Source of the DNA: Cacajao melanocephalus
Lineage: Eukaryota > Chordata > Mammalia > Primates > Pitheciidae
Length of the DNA: 64,000 nt
NCBI GenBank assembly: GCA_963573385.1
Contig: CAUYLG010038244.1
Coordinates: 1-64,000 of the forward strand
Direction: 5' to 3'
The number at the start of each line of letters is the position of its first letter. Within the stretch, counting starts at the first letter, position 1. Under the pieces are notes generated by a model. The model worked only from the letters and a program-made list of their open reading frames with translations, searched no databases and was not told where the DNA came from. Shown here piece after piece: positions 12,820 to 31,320 of the stretch. The position numbers were made by a program, and so were the translations under genes.

Positions 12820-14248
12820 TTAGCCCCTCCACATGCCTGTCCTTTAACACAGGTGCAGAAGGGGCTGCTGTTCCCTAGCGCCAGTGGGTGGATGTGAACG
12901 TTCCTCCTGTAGGGATTTCCACCATCAGACAGGTCCAGTGTTCCCCATGGATTACAACTGGCTTCTTACGACTCTGCCTTTTGCTTCCTTTGTAACTTGT
13001 GGGCCAAAGCTCTGTGAATAGACTTAAACTCTTTCAACAGTTCCAGTGATCTGAAACCTTCTCACAAACCTCTACTAAACCCAAAGCAGCTTGGGAACAG
13101 CCTCCCCCGTGCTTTCTCTTCGTCGTGCCATAATTCTGGTTTGTGTTTTCTATGAAAGTGCTCAATAGACACTTACAGAATGAACAGCATCCGCTGAGAC
13201 CTGGCCCTTTTCTTCCTCCCCAGACCCTCGAGTACATATGTTGCAGCTGTTCAGCCTCCCATCCCACAGCCATCTTTTTTGACTGACAAAAAAAGAGGAA
13301 AAGTACCACTGAGCCCGCTCCTTACATGGTGATTCTAGGTTTGGGGACAGTTGGTCAGGATGAGGAAATGCACACTTTCTTCAGTTTCCTGGAGCTGGGC
13401 TCTGAAATCTCACCCAGGAAACCTAGCCTTCAGCAAATCAGGGTGAGAAGCGGACGGAAGAACACTCCAAATTCTTCCTCCTCCTCACTTCTTTTTCCAG
13501 CAATGGTACAAGATCATACCTCTTGAAATTTTGTTCTTAGAAAGTATTTAAATGAGACACCACATAAGTGAAGGCCCAGACACTTGCCTCCAATCTTACG
13601 TGATGAACACTGCTTTGACCGTGGTAGAAATAAAGGATCCTATAGACAAAGAAGCAGATGGTACAATGACTGGGTTTTAAGTGCAGATTGGCTGCATACT
13701 TCCAAAGTGTGGTGGAAAGATGAATTCTGAAATGCTGCAGTCAGAATGGACATTTACTACTCCATTTACATTACTGCATGCCTAACCATGCCCTCTCCTG
13801 GATGAGGTGCTCCCATTGCCTTTAAGAAGCTATGCAGGACTGGGTCTCCAGTTTTCCATAAAAGAGGCCCAGGCTCCTCTGCAGGGATGCTGTTAGCTAC
13901 CTCACTCTCTAGCCTTCCACTCATGCCTCCAAGCTGCCTGCCTGCCACTCCCTTTCATGACACATCACATAAACAGGCCCATCCACATGGCATGATCTAC
14001 TTCAGTCCAAATACCCACCAGGGGTGGCCGTAGACCCTGAAGCACCTGGAGGCAGGGTATGGACTATGGAAGAAGCCAGGCCAAGCCAGGTGGGCAGCTG
14101 AGTATCCAGGCACCAACTGTACCCTCAGCTCAGGCTCCCCTACTCTGCACATCGAGGGGTCCAGCCATGCTTGATCATCTTCTCCTCTACTGCCTCTAGT
14201 TGCCTTTTCACTTTTGCAGAGTATTCCTCTCCCTACGATGACATATTC

Positions 14249-14545
14249 CTTTTTTTTTTTTTTTTGAGACGGAGTCTTGCTCTGTCACTCTGGCTGGAGT
14301 CCAGTGGGGCAATCTCGGCTCACTGCAACCTCTGCCTTCCAGGTTCAAGTCATTCTCCTGCCCCAGCCTCCTGAGTAGCTGGGATTACAGGCACCTGCCA
14401 CCACGCCTGGATAATTTTTGTATTTTTAGTAGAGATGGGGTTTCACCACATTGGCCAGGCTGGTCTCCAACTCCTGACCTTGGGATCCACCCACCTCAGC
14501 CTCCCAAAGTGCTGGGATTACAGGCATCAGCCACTGCGCCTGGCC
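14249..14545 (-). mobile_element. Alu SINE
   Basis: Minus-strand full-length Alu flanked by TACGATGACATAT and TACAATGACATAT. Confidence 0.97.
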
Positions 14546-14704
14546 TACAATGACATATGCTATCCACTGCTCAAACCCATGTCAGTCAACACCTTCTCCA
14601 TGAAGTCATCCCCTCACTTCCCAAGCAAAGGAAACCTTTCTTTTATGAATTCTCCAAAGATGCGCCTGTGCTTCTCTTATTTCCATATTGCTAACTACTT
14701 TAGG

Positions 14705-14885
14705 GTTAGAATCCTGGTTCTGCCACATGCATCCTGTGTGAAGCCTGGGAAGGTTTCTTGACCACTTCAAGCCTCAGTTTCCTCATTTGTAGAAAATGGG
14801 AGCCTAGTATCTACCTCGTGGAGTTGTGGTAAGGACTGCAGGAGTTAATGTATGAAAAGCACTTGGAGAGTAACGGATACAAAGT
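14705..14885 (+). mobile_element. MIR SINE
   Basis: AATCCTGGTTCTGCCAC, CTCAGTTTCCTCATTTGTA and GAAAAGCACTTGGAGAG are MIR landmarks in order. Confidence 0.75.
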
Positions 14886-15474
14886 GTCAACATGGAAGAC
14901 ATCTCACTTGGATTATTAAAACATAAGCTCTTCTATAAGTTCCACTGATCAAATCTTTACTAAGTGCATTCAGCAGCATCAGTGGGAGATGGGGACACAG
15001 GGACCAAGACCTGATGCTGCCCTGGATGGTCTGGTCCGGGCAGGCAGTGATAGGGTGGTCAGCGCCAAATCTGCTCCACAGTGGGGTGGAGGAGAGAGGT
15101 GGAAGGGGCAGTCAGAGGGAAGACTCCTGACCCGGACCAGGGGAACAAGAGTTGTCCAGGAGGACAGGAGGAAAGGAGAGCAGGCTAGACAAAGGGAGCG
15201 GCGCACAGAGGCATGGCCAAGCCTGGCATGTGCAGGGAACTATAAACAGCCTAGTGTGGCTTGGGAAGGTGGCAGGGAAAGCAGGGAGGAGTTCGTTCCT
15301 CAAAGATGCCTGATGATGGTTCAGTCAGTGATGAGGAACCACCGCTGAGCCCTTCAGAATGAGGATTGGGGACTGGATAGGCTAGCAGTCAACAGTGTGC
15401 TGCTGAGGGTTTGCCAGCTTGCTGAAAAAGCAGAGATAGCTGAATATAAGTTTATTATACATTTTACTGACATA

Positions 15475-15905
15475 AAGCAGAGGTCAGGAAATTATAGCCC
15501 AGGCCACAATGTAGCATATGGCCACACAGCACATCATGTATGCTCTTGACATTACTAACACGATAGCGAACTATAGTAATGTGCTTGGGGAGGGAAGGGC
15601 TGTACTTATTACTTCTTAAAAATAACGTTTGCTTAATTGCATGCTTATGTAATTTAATTTTTAATAATGACTGGTTTAACAACAGAACCACATAACTCCA
15701 GAAAATTAAACAATCAGTTTTCACAGGTCAGTATGAGCTGGCCAGCTGTTTCTGAAATGACAGTTTCATTAGAACACAGTCTTGGCCATCGTTTATACAA
15801 CATCTATGGCTGCTTTCCCACTGCAGTGGCAGAATTGAGCTAAGTAGCTCTGCAGAGACTTGAAGGCCTAATGTTTTCTATCTGGCCCTTTAAGAAAAAA
15901 ATGTC
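15475..15905 (+). mobile_element. hAT-type DNA transposon, interrupted
   Basis: The left part GCAGAGGTCAGGAAATTATA with GCCCAGGCCACAA and the right part TTAGAACACAGTCTTGGCCA, TATGGCTGCTTTCCCAC and ATCTGGCCCTTTAAG match the common element whose ends read CAGGGGTCGGCAAAC. About 200 bases in the middle (15536-15745) do not belong to it. Confidence 0.65.
15571..15742 (+). repeat. Local direct repeat A, copy 1
   Basis: This segment reappears at 16557-16728 in the same orientation, roughly 80% identical by eye, with both copies 172 bases long. Shared strings include TTTAATTTTTAATAATG and AACAATCAGTT. It interrupts the hAT-type element at 15475. Confidence 0.8.
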
Positions 15906-16556
15906 CCAATCCCTAATATAAAGAATGTATAACACACAATTTCAAAATAATATTCAAATATAAGGTACTCTTGGTTGTAGATTCTATACATATAGCCAAT
16001 GGATTCCCACAAAATGCCTTTGCTGTTTTTTTTCTGGACTCTTATATCAGCAACCAATTTATGGTCATAGTTGATGAATGAGTGGAGTCTCGGCATAAAT
16101 GTCAGTTGATATTTTCATTTACATCAAAAAGTAAGATGAAAGGCAAATAACAAAGATGTATGTAGGAATTTCACTGATTTTTCAATGATGTGAGCAATAT
16201 CTTTGTTGAGTCAAGTAATAGTTTGTAAATACTGGAGGAATCATTCTTGATATTTTTGTGTTATTCACAATAAAACTACTATAGACAAGATACACACTTA
16301 AGTTTATCCTATATTATTAACATTTTCTTCATCACTTTTTTAGGTCTAGAAAAATCAATCAAAAATAAGTCCTGATTTGTAGAGTTGGCCAATTTTTCTG
16401 GTCTAAAAATACTCCCCTCATGGCTGTTTAAAGCTGTCAAAATGATGTCACTGAAGGTGGAGTTGGGAAGACATGTGCATGGCACAGCTTTATCTGGCTT
16501 TTCCATAATAAAGATAAACAGACGTACAGAATGTCAAGAGCACACATGATACTAAA

Positions 16557-16728
16557 ATATAGTTATGTGCTTGGGAAGGGATGGATTGTAAGTACTTATT
16601 TCTTACAAATAAAATTTGCTTAATTGATGCTTATATAATTTAATTTTTAATAATGGCTGCTTTAACAACTAAATCACAAAATTCCGGGAAACGAAACAAT
16701 CAGTTCTCACAAGTCAGTATGAACTGGC
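16557..16728 (+). repeat. Local direct repeat A, copy 2
   Basis: Partner of 15571-15742, 986 bases away; the flanks differ. See copy 1. Confidence 0.8.
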
Positions 16729-19700
16729 TGCAGCACACATTACAAGGAGGCAGACAGCAGTCATGAGGCTCTGTAGGATAATGAGAGGTCATAATGGCTT
16801 GAAGGAAGTGGTGGTGGGGTGGGGAAATGGGCATGGAGTCAAGAGTTGTTAAGAAGACACCATCTTTGGAACTAAGTGACTTCTAGGATGCAGGGGGCTC
16901 AGGACAGCAAGGATACTAAAGGTGGTTCCCAGGTTACGGTGGGGGTGACTGGGTAAATGGGGTTCCATTAGCTAAGCCAGTGATTCTATTCTAGCGAGAG
17001 CAGATGCAAGGAGTGACTTCAGTCTCATCCATCCTGTATCTTCCACTGGGCCAAATGCCAGCAGACACTGCAGGCTCACTGAATGGATGATTTAGGTTGA
17101 GCAAAATGCCAGATTCCTTCATGTGAGGTGAAGAATTCCTTCTGAGAAGTCAGCCACCAACTGCTGCTTTGGAAAAAGAAAATTTCCCACAGAGTGCTAA
17201 CACCCATAAGTGACCTAAAAATTGGTAAATAAGTAAAGCTTTAACAGAAGTGAGGCCTAAGGCACTGTAAAAGTCTCTTGGGCTCAATTAGTACAAGCTT
17301 CCAGAGTGAGCAGACTCTTGCAAAAGTCTGAATGACACAAATCATGTAGAAGTGCAACCTTTGGAACTTTAGTTCAATTTATGGGGAGAAAAACCCACCT
17401 CCCAAAGGCCAATACAATACTCCTCTTTAAATCCTAGTGGTCTTAAATGCATAAGAGATAAATAGATAATATTAATTTTTAAGAAATAGCTCATCTATTT
17501 CTGTCTATCACTCATTACCAAACCTATCTTACTTTTCTTAAGTCAATTATTTTTTCTCTATGTTTAGGCCTCCAGGACTGAGGCTCAGCTAAGGGTAGGG
17601 TGGGGGGTCCCTGCTGAAGCTGGTTATTACTGGTGTGCAGGCATTACTGGTTTCACACAAAGAGACACTTTATTTGTAGCTCAGACCTATAGCTTCCTCC
17701 CCTCTGATTTTCCCAACCTCCACCTCCCACTTCTCCCCACCATGGGCCACATGCCTTATAAACATCCACTGATGTAGCAGAGAAGACAGAATGAGAGAAC
17801 AGATGGGTCGAAGAAACCCCATCACCATGCAAGGCAGACACCCCCCAGCCTCTGTCCTGCTGGCCATGAGGCCAAGCTTCTCTGCCAGGGCGAAGGACAC
17901 CTGTGTCTACCTGAAACTCGGCAGCCTCTTCTCATATCATGCTCATGTAGGTGCACACGCCTAGAATGTTCTCGGTTTATCTTTCCCTTGCAAGCCAAGA
18001 GACCCCCTCTCAGCTTCAGACCCTCTGGACTTCAGGGAGCCTGGCGTGACCACCTCCAGCAGCCATCACCTCCACCAGTCGTGAAGTTGTCTCTCCCTCC
18101 TCTAAGCCAAGACTTCCCAAGCACACAATCCTACGGCTGGATTCTCAGTACCCCTGCCCCGTCCCCTCCTCCCTGCTGCCAGCCCCTGCTTGTCTTGTGC
18201 CCTCAGAGCCTCCCGCAGTCCCTGACGTGCGGCAGGTATTCCATTCATGTCTGCTCGGGGCTTGGCTGTTCCAAACGTGGTTTCTCGGGAAAAAAGTGTG
18301 GTTTTGCAATATCGGAGCCCTTTCTTTAAATAGCTTCTTGTAAATATGTACTAAGGCTAAATGGAAAAATCTGGATAATTTTGTTTATTTGGTGGCTTTA
18401 CCAAATATGTCAACAAATAGTTCAGGGCACACAAATAAGGTGCACGTGCACAAAGTCTGCATCGTAGTAATATTCCAATGACATAAAATCCATTCTAAAT
18501 GTGACCAGCTGCTTTTAGAGACAGCAGCCGTCATGCTTTCAGTTGCAGTAGCCTTCTCCAATTTTTTAAAAAAGAAGTCACACTTGGATGTGTGCCTTGG
18601 AAGACTACAGAAACTATTCTTTGTAACACCATGTGAGACATCTATTGGCTACATATAGATCAACTCTACATGGAATAAGAATTCAGGATAAGACAGAAGT
18701 TGCATCTTTCATTTCCTATGCCAACCAAAGGTTATTATGTTAAGGAGTAAAACTTAGTTTTCAAAATAATTTTCTGATGTCTATGGGGCATACATAGTAG
18801 GGATTACGAAAAAGCATCACCCACAGTCCCCACCCCAACGCGAGAACTCACCCAAAGCAGCACAAGATTAATGATGCAATGGGTGGTGCAAATAAAAAGT
18901 GACCCTGCCCTCTCTTTGCAGGGTAGAGACATGGGCTGGAAGGTTTGGAAGATTTCTTGGAGGGAGGAGAAGCTGAGTTGAGTCCTAAAGGACAGGGATG
19001 CAACAAAAGGTCCACACCATTTAAAAGCATGAACAAACAGCCAAATACTGAGAGTTTAGGATAAATCAAAATTTCATTTTTATCACTACCTAGCAATGAA
19101 CAGAACCCAGTAAGTAAATCCATGAGGCTCTCTCTCCTCGTTCTTGCTCCCGTCACTCTCTTCTCTCAGTTCTGCTGAGAATGCCATGAGATATTAGACT
19201 CTGTCAGGGCTAAGGATCCTGGTTTGCTAGAAGCTGAAGGAAAAGGCCCCCCCCCATCATGCGAAGGCCCATTGGCCACGCCACCCCTAGAAAGGAAAGG
19301 GGTGAGACAGACAGAAATGGGCAAATGTGGGGAGAGTAAAGGCATGGGGCAGTGAAGGCCAAGGACACACCCGAGAGAAGGACAGCCTAGGGGTGGGAGC
19401 CAGAATGAACCACTGAGGGTCATGGGCAGCAGAAACCCATGGAGAGGATGGTCCAAGCAGATGTAAGGACTGGATGGGAAAATCTGTGGACTGTCTGGAG
19501 GCCTACAGAAGGCAACTGAAGGTAGAGTATGGATAAAAGAGAGAAGGCAAAAGAGGGAGGGAGAACAGAAAGATGGCGCGAGGCTGCCTCTTTCCTGGAG
19601 CATGGGCACAGTACTCACGGACTCACGGATTGAGTCTTTGGGTGCTTGTGAGTTCAGCTGGCTGTGAGCACAGTTCTGCGAGGCAGGACAGAAATCGACT

Positions 19701-20606
19701 AAAGGTGCTTGGTGGAGCAGCCTGTCAGTCACACTCAGATTGCACACATCTCAGACAAGGGCCATGTTCCAGGACCTGCTGGGCTTGGAGAGAAGGTCCT
19801 AGAGCCTGGTGAGAATGTGGGGCAGTCTCCTCCGTGACATGCTGGTGAAGCCAGGTTGTGCCAGGAAAAACAATCTTACTAGCTGTCAACTGGTGGCTTT
19901 GCTCTGTTCTCACAAAAGGGCAGGAGGTCATTCTGATTAGGGAAGGCTGACCATCTCCTTTAACCCATCCTCTCAACCGATGGCTAAAGGGTTTTGAAGC
20001 ATGTGTGGTCTCTTTGAGAATAAGCCTTCCCCACTTTGCTGCCCAGACAACATAGGGATGATGACCGTGTCTAACTGTCCACTGGCCCTCACTGGCTCCC
20101 ATGCATCCCACTTCTGTTCAGTTTTCTGAGGCCTGTGGTGTCCCCTTGCCCAAGTTTGCTCAATAGGGCATGGTACTCCCCCCGTCCACCAAAGACTCTA
20201 CTAGAAAGTGAAAGTGAGACTTAACTTTCTGCAGCAGTTTGAGAATGACTGAAAGGGGCTCTGCATCTCCCCACAGAAACATTCTCTAAAGGTTTGCTTA
20301 AGCACCCATCAGAATGTCCTCTAGTGAAAGTAAAAGCCTCCTAGCTGCCTGGGAAACTGGTTACAGCATCATTTCCTGGAGGCTCAGTGAGTCTGGGGCT
20401 GACTCATTGCTAGAAACAAGAGGATGTCTGTAGCTCATTAGCATCCCGTCACCTGCAAAAGGGCAGGTGAGGTGAATCTGTGATAGGATTCGGCAAGGGA
20501 GAGAAAGTTCAGACCAGGTCTGTCCAATAAGAATATGGTGTGAGCCACACATGCAAACTACATACGTGATTTAAAACTTCTAGCAGCCACATTAAAATGT
20601 AAAAAG
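16729..20606. other. Intronic interval without recognisable features
   Basis: About 3.9 kb of single-copy-looking intron, with moderately C-rich strands around 17650-18250 and 19200-19750. The 193-codon minus-strand frame at 19166-19747 is rich in Pro, Ser and Leu, has no domain and is probably chance. An L2-like piece may lie around 18940-19000. Confidence 0.55.
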
Positions 20607-20616
20607 AAGAGCTGAT

Positions 20617-20899
20617 GGCTGGGCGCGGTGGCTCATACCTGTAATCCCAGCACTTTGTCAGGCTGAGGCAGGTGCATCAGTTGAGGTCAGGAGCTCAACA
20701 CCAGACTGGCCAACATGGTGAAACCCCATCTCCACTAGAAATACAAAAATTAGCCGGGCATGGTGGCGCACACCTATAATCCCGGCTGCTCAGGGGGCTG
20801 AGACAGGAGAATCGCTTGAACCCAGTGAGCCGAGATCGTGCCTCTGCACTCCAGTCCAGTGAGACTCTGTCTCAAAACAAAACAAACAAAACAAAAAAC
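20617..20899 (+). mobile_element. Alu SINE
   Basis: GGCTGGGCGCGGTGGCTCAT start and a CAAAA-rich tail, flanked by a perfect 10-base target duplication AAGAGCTGAT at 20607-20616 and 20900-20909. Confidence 0.97.
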
Positions 20900-21238
20900 A
20901 AGAGCTGATATAATGTCAGGGCCCTAACTGCCTCGTTGTTTCTCTATGCAAGTATGACTCTTGGACCATGGTTGCAGATCCTTGAAATTCTGAAGTTTGA
21001 GCCATGCATTTGCATTTGGATTTTGTCTTCGTAAAAACGCAAAAGCCTCAGGGGACCAAGGTCCTCATATTCGCACCAGTATGGAGGGGTTGAGGTAGAT
21101 TTTGAGACAGGATGCAGAGGTTGGCACAAAGGCAAAAATAAGTGTATGAAGGAGAGAAGGGGTACTTCTGGGAGGTCAGGGCAGACTGTCGCTGGCCTAA
21201 GAAAATGGAAATCCAAGAAAGAAAATTATCTTCAAGAA

Positions 21239-21437
21239 ATCAAGTCAGCAACCTTTTCCTGCGCAGGACCAGAGGGTAAATATTTAGGCTCTGCAAGCCA
21301 CATGGCCTCAGCTCTGCCGCCATAGTATGAAAGCAGCCAGAGGCATAACACACAAGAGAGTGTGGCTGTATTCCAATAAAACTTTATTTACAGCACAGGC
21401 CACATTTGGCCTGCAGGCTCTAGTTTGTTAGTCCCTA
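21239..21437 (-). mobile_element. hAT-type DNA transposon
   Basis: Same family as the element at 15475, reversed: AAGTCAGCAACC at one end and CTAGTTTGTTAGTCCCT at the other, with CAATAAAACTTTATTTACAG and GGCCACATTTGGCCTG between. The middle is shortened. Confidence 0.7.
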
Positions 21438-22249
21438 TTTTAGACAATACCTAAAAATCCCAGATAGCCTCCTTAGGTCCTGGGTTTTGAGCTTCTCCAG
21501 TGCTTGGTTCACACCTCCTCTGTGCTGCATTCCATTTGTTCTGTTTACCTGTCTGTGGCCTCCCTGGCATCTGGGGCAGATGCATTGCCTCCCTGGTGCC
21601 AGCACAGAACAGGTATTTACCTCATACCTGGGGAGAAAGTGTGTGTGTGGAGGAGGGGAAGACAGCAGACAAACCTCACCGAGCATTTCCACCCTCTTGG
21701 CAAAAAGCTACCGGGCTCATATAGAAAAGGAATCTTTGCTGACGGCAAGCACTACCAGGAGACAGCAGCCTGGCTTACGGCGTCACTCCTTGTTAAAATG
21801 CAAACCCATGAGCCGATTTTGACATCAGAGCTAAACCCCAGAAAACTGCGCCACCGGAACCACCTGCAGACAGGAGCCCTCCCCAGCACAGATCCCACTG
21901 CCATTCACTGCAGCCTCCTTTGATGAGGAGGAGAAACACTGTAGCTAGCCAGAGGTATAAAATGCTTTGTTATTAGAAAATCTAAATGCCTCTCTAGGCC
22001 TGTGCAGTACCATTAGGTGACGTCAATGGCTCAGGGTATCTGAGCTCTGCGTTTCCACTTTTCTCAGAGTAGCAGCTGATTCATGGTGGTAAAGGCGTTT
22101 CTATTTAGAGCCTCAGAAAAAAAGGAGGTGGCCCCTCACGCCTGCATCCTCAAGTCCGGTGCTAAGGGCTTGCCTGCTTTCCCTGTGGGGCAGGAGGACT
22201 TTACAGCTGGCAGGACGCCAGGACTGAGACATTCAGTTTCATTCACACT

Positions 22250-22520
22250 AGCTAGCAGCTGGAGGGCCTACCTCATGCCAGGCAGTGTGAGCACGCAGGA
22301 CAGCACAGACCAGTGGCCCTGCTAGAGGGCAGAGGGCAGTTTAGCACACAAATAGCTGTGAAAATGCTGGGGGGTGATACAAAGTACAGAGGGTACCCCG
22401 GGGGCCTTCAGGAGGAAGGTGCTGCTTAAGGTTTCCTGCACTGGGCCATGAAGAACTGGTAGGATTTGGGTGCATGGAGTTGCAGGGAGACTGGTGACAG
22501 GGAGAGTGGGGGTCCCTGTC
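22250..22520 (+). mobile_element. L2 LINE fragment
   Basis: CCTCATGCCAGGCAGTGTG followed by GAGGAAGGTGCTGCTTAAG and CATGAAGAACTGGTAGGA follow L2 3' order. Confidence 0.5.
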
Positions 22521-27862
<5,342 letters not shown>

Positions 27863-28306
27863 TTAATGGGAGGTGGGTAGAGATCAGTGCAGGGACACAA
27901 GACAGTGTTCATGAAACGTCTGTGTGCCCTGTAGGCAGACTTGTTGGGACCTAGAGGAATATCAAGCAAGAAGTTCCCAGGGCAAACATTCTCTGATGCA
28001 GTTGGCGGGCCAGGTCCTGCTGCCCTTCTCCATCCCCAAACCCTTCCTAGAGTAGTTGCCTCCCTCCTGGAAGCAATTTATTCATTCAACGGCCATCCTG
28101 ATCCCCTGTAGGAAATCAGAAGAAACTTCAGCAGGAAAAAATAGGAAGCTCTCATCTAGCAGTACCAGCCTCTTGGAGAACTCATTCCCCATCTACTGCG
28201 CCATGAATAAGGAAAAACTCAGAAAAAAAAAAAAAAAAGAAAGAAACATGAATTAGGACTGGGTCCATATGTTTGTAGTTAAGAAAAAAAAAAAAAAACA
28301 GCCTTC

Positions 28307-28605
28307 AGCCTGGGCACAGTGACTAATGCCTGTAATTCAATTCCAGCCCTTTGGGAGGCTGAGGCAAGAGGATCAGTTGGGCCCAAGAGTTCAACACTAG
28401 CCTGGAAAACACAGCTAGACTCTACCTGTACAAAAATTAAAAAATTAGCCAGGTGTTATGGCACACACCTGTAGTCCCTGCTATTCAGGAGGCTGAGGCA
28501 GAAGGATCACTGGAGCCTGGGGGTTTGAGGCTGCAGTGAGCTCTGACTGCACCATTGCACTCCAGCCCAGGCAACAGAGCAAGACCCTGTCTCTTAAAAA
28601 CAAAT
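28307..28605 (+). mobile_element. Alu SINE, old (AluJ-like)
   Basis: Diverged Alu: GCCTGGGCACAGTGACTAAT start, CCTGTAGTCCCTGCTATTCA, GCACTCCAGCCCAGGCAACA. Two A-runs (28217-28232 and 28283-28298) lie just before it. Confidence 0.9.
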
Positions 28606-29439
28606 GAACAAATACGAACTCCTTTCAACAGTGGCGGCTTATATTATGCACATCTCTGCAACTGGATTTCTCATGTCTCTTTTCCAGTTGCCACCAATTA
28701 TTGATCAATGTTTGCTACAGTTGGGGCCACTACTAGTAGAATCAGAAACATCAATTCAGTTAAATGGCTTGGGCAGGGGACAGCCCTTTCAGTGCTGGAC
28801 TCAGGCAGGTGTGAAGCTCCCCTCAGCAGATTCTGGAGCCAGCAGACTCAGAAGTTTCTTTCCAAAATTCTGCTCGGGGTCCTGGAATTTAGAGCCATGA
28901 CCCTAGCCGACTCCCAGGTCCTGTCCCACCCTCTGATTTCTTTTCAAAGAACACAGATGGGGGCTGAGTGGAGACAGACAAGCAGTGAAGAATGTAGGGA
29001 AAAGTGAACAGACTGCATCTGGGTCATGGATTTCTTTGGCCATAAATTGCATCCATCTGCTGCTTCAGAGATGTTCAGACCAAGTTTAATCACTCTTGCC
29101 CTCAACTGCGATGGCAGCAGTCATGGACAGGGTGGCACAGGGACACTTGGGGAGCTGTTCCCTGGGAGACGCAGCTTCTCTTAACACAGTCAACCCTGAG
29201 ACTTGAAGAGGTTTGGAAGATGCTCTGGTCATCAGGCCTTCGGTAGGTGACTGAAGAGGAGTGGGCCTGACATTGTCTTCATGGATATCCAGACCCCCTC
29301 CCGGCCCCATCACTGACATGTGGTAGTCAGGGCCCTCCCTAGGCAGGGAAGGGCATCACTTACAGTGTGACCCCTGCTCACAAAACCAGCCCCATGCCTC
29401 CCTGGCCCACCCTTCCAGGCTGCTGAGCTAACTGGATGT

Positions 29440-29750
29440 CTCCCTCATCTCTGAGCCTCTCCCCACGTGCTCCCTCTGCTTATAATACCCTTTCCCATCT
29501 CTTTCCCTCTCCAACTCCAATTTATCCCTCTCCTCTTCCAGGAAGCCTCCCCTGACTCCCCTGCCTCGTCCACTCCCAAGAGCTGCCACTGATGCCTGTG
29601 CAGACTTTCCGTGACTTATTACACCAAATTTAAAATTTTGTTTATCTCTGTCTCCCAGTGGACATTCAACTCCTCAAGGGCAAAGACTATTCTGAATTGA
29701 TCTTTGGATACTCAGGACTGTTTAGTAACTATTTGATGAATGAATGGAAA
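29440..29750 (+). mobile_element. L2 LINE 3' end
   Basis: CTCCAACTCC, TCTGTCTCCCAGTGGACATT, CAACTCCTCAAGGGCAAAGA and TTTGATGAATGAATGG give the L2 3' terminal pattern. Confidence 0.65.
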
Positions 29751-29904
29751 ATATTAGAGAATATATTATTTTCTTTATTTGTTGGCTATATCTTCATGCC
29801 TTTTCATATGTGTTCATTCTGCCTTCTCTATTAAAAGTTGTAAATTTGGGTAGAAGTCATGGCCCTTCTTTCATACCAGGGTTTCTGAAACCTCACAATG
29901 CAAC

Positions 29905-30135
29905 AGGTACTCCCGGATATGGATTCTGGAGCTAAGGCACCCAAGTTCAAGTCCTGGCTCTGCCAATTACCAGCTACAAAACCATGGACAAATTACTTAA
30001 TTTGCCTGGTCCTCAGTTTCCTCATCTGCAAAATGAGTACAATAGTGATGTCTGACTGGTAGAACTGCTTTAAGAAATAAATGAGTATGTGTAAAATACT
30101 TGAACTGAGCCTAGTATATGGTAAGTACCATATTA
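29905..30135 (+). mobile_element. MIR SINE
   Basis: TTCAAGTCCTGGCTCTGCCA, CTCAGTTTCCTCATCTGCAA and CTTGAACTGAGCCTAGTATA give a nearly complete MIR. Confidence 0.85.
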
Positions 30136-30180
30136 AGTATTTTAAAGCAAATATATAGAGAGTTTAGATTGATGGGGACA

Positions 30181-30256
30181 CGGAAGGAAGAAGAGAAGAA
30201 GGAAAGGAGGGAGGGAGGGATGGGTTGATAGGTAACAGATGGATAGACAGACAGAT
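30181..30256. repeat. Purine-rich tract followed by GATA/GACA repeats
   Basis: About 40 bases of almost pure A/G (GGAAGAAG, GGAGGGAGGGAGGGA) run into GATA and GACAGACA units. Confidence 0.85.
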
Positions 30257-31159
30257 ATTGCTTCTAAGTTTTAAGTGCTGCTGCCTGACCTCTGAAGATT
30301 TGTGCTCAAAAAGGCATCTATTTGACTGGAGTGCCCTGAAAAGGATGCTGATATCAAGTAAGAACATATATGAACTAACCCATCCAATGATGACATCCTT
30401 AAAATGTATAGCACATAGGTCATTTCACCTCACATACAACATCCTCTATTCATCTCCTTCCTCCTTCCTCTTGTTTTAATTTCCATACTACAGATTGCTG
30501 GTACATTTTTATAATGGAGGATGAAAAGTCCCTCTGGGAAAAAAAGCTGTAAGGTCTTCTTTCAGAGTCCAAGTTTCCCTTTCAAGGCAGTAACTCTCCT
30601 TCCGCCTCTCCTTTACAGCATCTTCTATACTGGCCTCATGCTCCTGTTTCTTTCTGTTCACAGCAAAGGCTGGGAGATGATTAATATCATAATGTGTCAC
30701 CATCACAGTATTACCTCTCCCAGGGATACAGGCTTTCTAACCACCAATTGATAACTGGAGAATGAAAGACTCTGTTCCCTATTCTAGAAGTTGTTAGATT
30801 ACAGGTGGAGAGAGGCAGCTAGTGGAGCCCCTTCTCCTCATTTCTGAAATCAAATCCAGCTGCACAGTACAAAACAGGGAAGTGCAAAGAAAATGTGCTT
30901 CATGAATAGAATTGATTGTTCAAGTCTGGGTATAAGTGGGGGAGATGTGGGATTTTTGTGCTTGGTCTGTAACAGAAACATGTCTGGCTCTCTCTGCGGT
31001 CCAGAAGGCAGACTGTGGGCAGGTGGGCCACTAATAGCCAGCAACACGAGGAAGCCTTCAGATAGATTTCAAGGAGCAGCCAGAAAATATATTCTAAAAA
31101 TACAGCTAAACAGGAAACCAGGTAGGAAGGCTTTGGAGACATGACTATATATTTTAGTT

Positions 31160-31320
31160 CCAATACTTATTACTAAGGCTTTCCTTGGATAAGTTCCTTG
31201 ACCTTGTTGGGACTCAGTTTCCCCATCTGTACTACAGGGCAATGATGTCTCTTTCCTACCCTACTGAATAGAAATGAGATAACTTAATGAAAGTGCTGAT
31301 AACAGGGCCTAGGCAGGGTG
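31160..31320 (+). mobile_element. MIR SINE
   Basis: AGTTCCTTGACC, GACTCAGTTTCCCCATCTGT and AATGAAAGTGCTGATAACAG. Confidence 0.75.

Noticed and set aside
19166..19747. 193-codon minus-strand open frame
   Set aside because: Pro/Ser/Leu-rich, no domain, no start context or splice borders, and overlapping frames on the other strand. Most likely chance openness in C-rich sequence.
21435..21490. Minus-strand peptide containing DLRRLSG, resembling the PDE8B stretch LRRLSGNEYV before the catalytic domain
   Set aside because: Only seven residues match and the sequence diverges immediately after. The exons that should precede it (11 onward) are absent between it and exon 10, and no splice borders fit. 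Chance.
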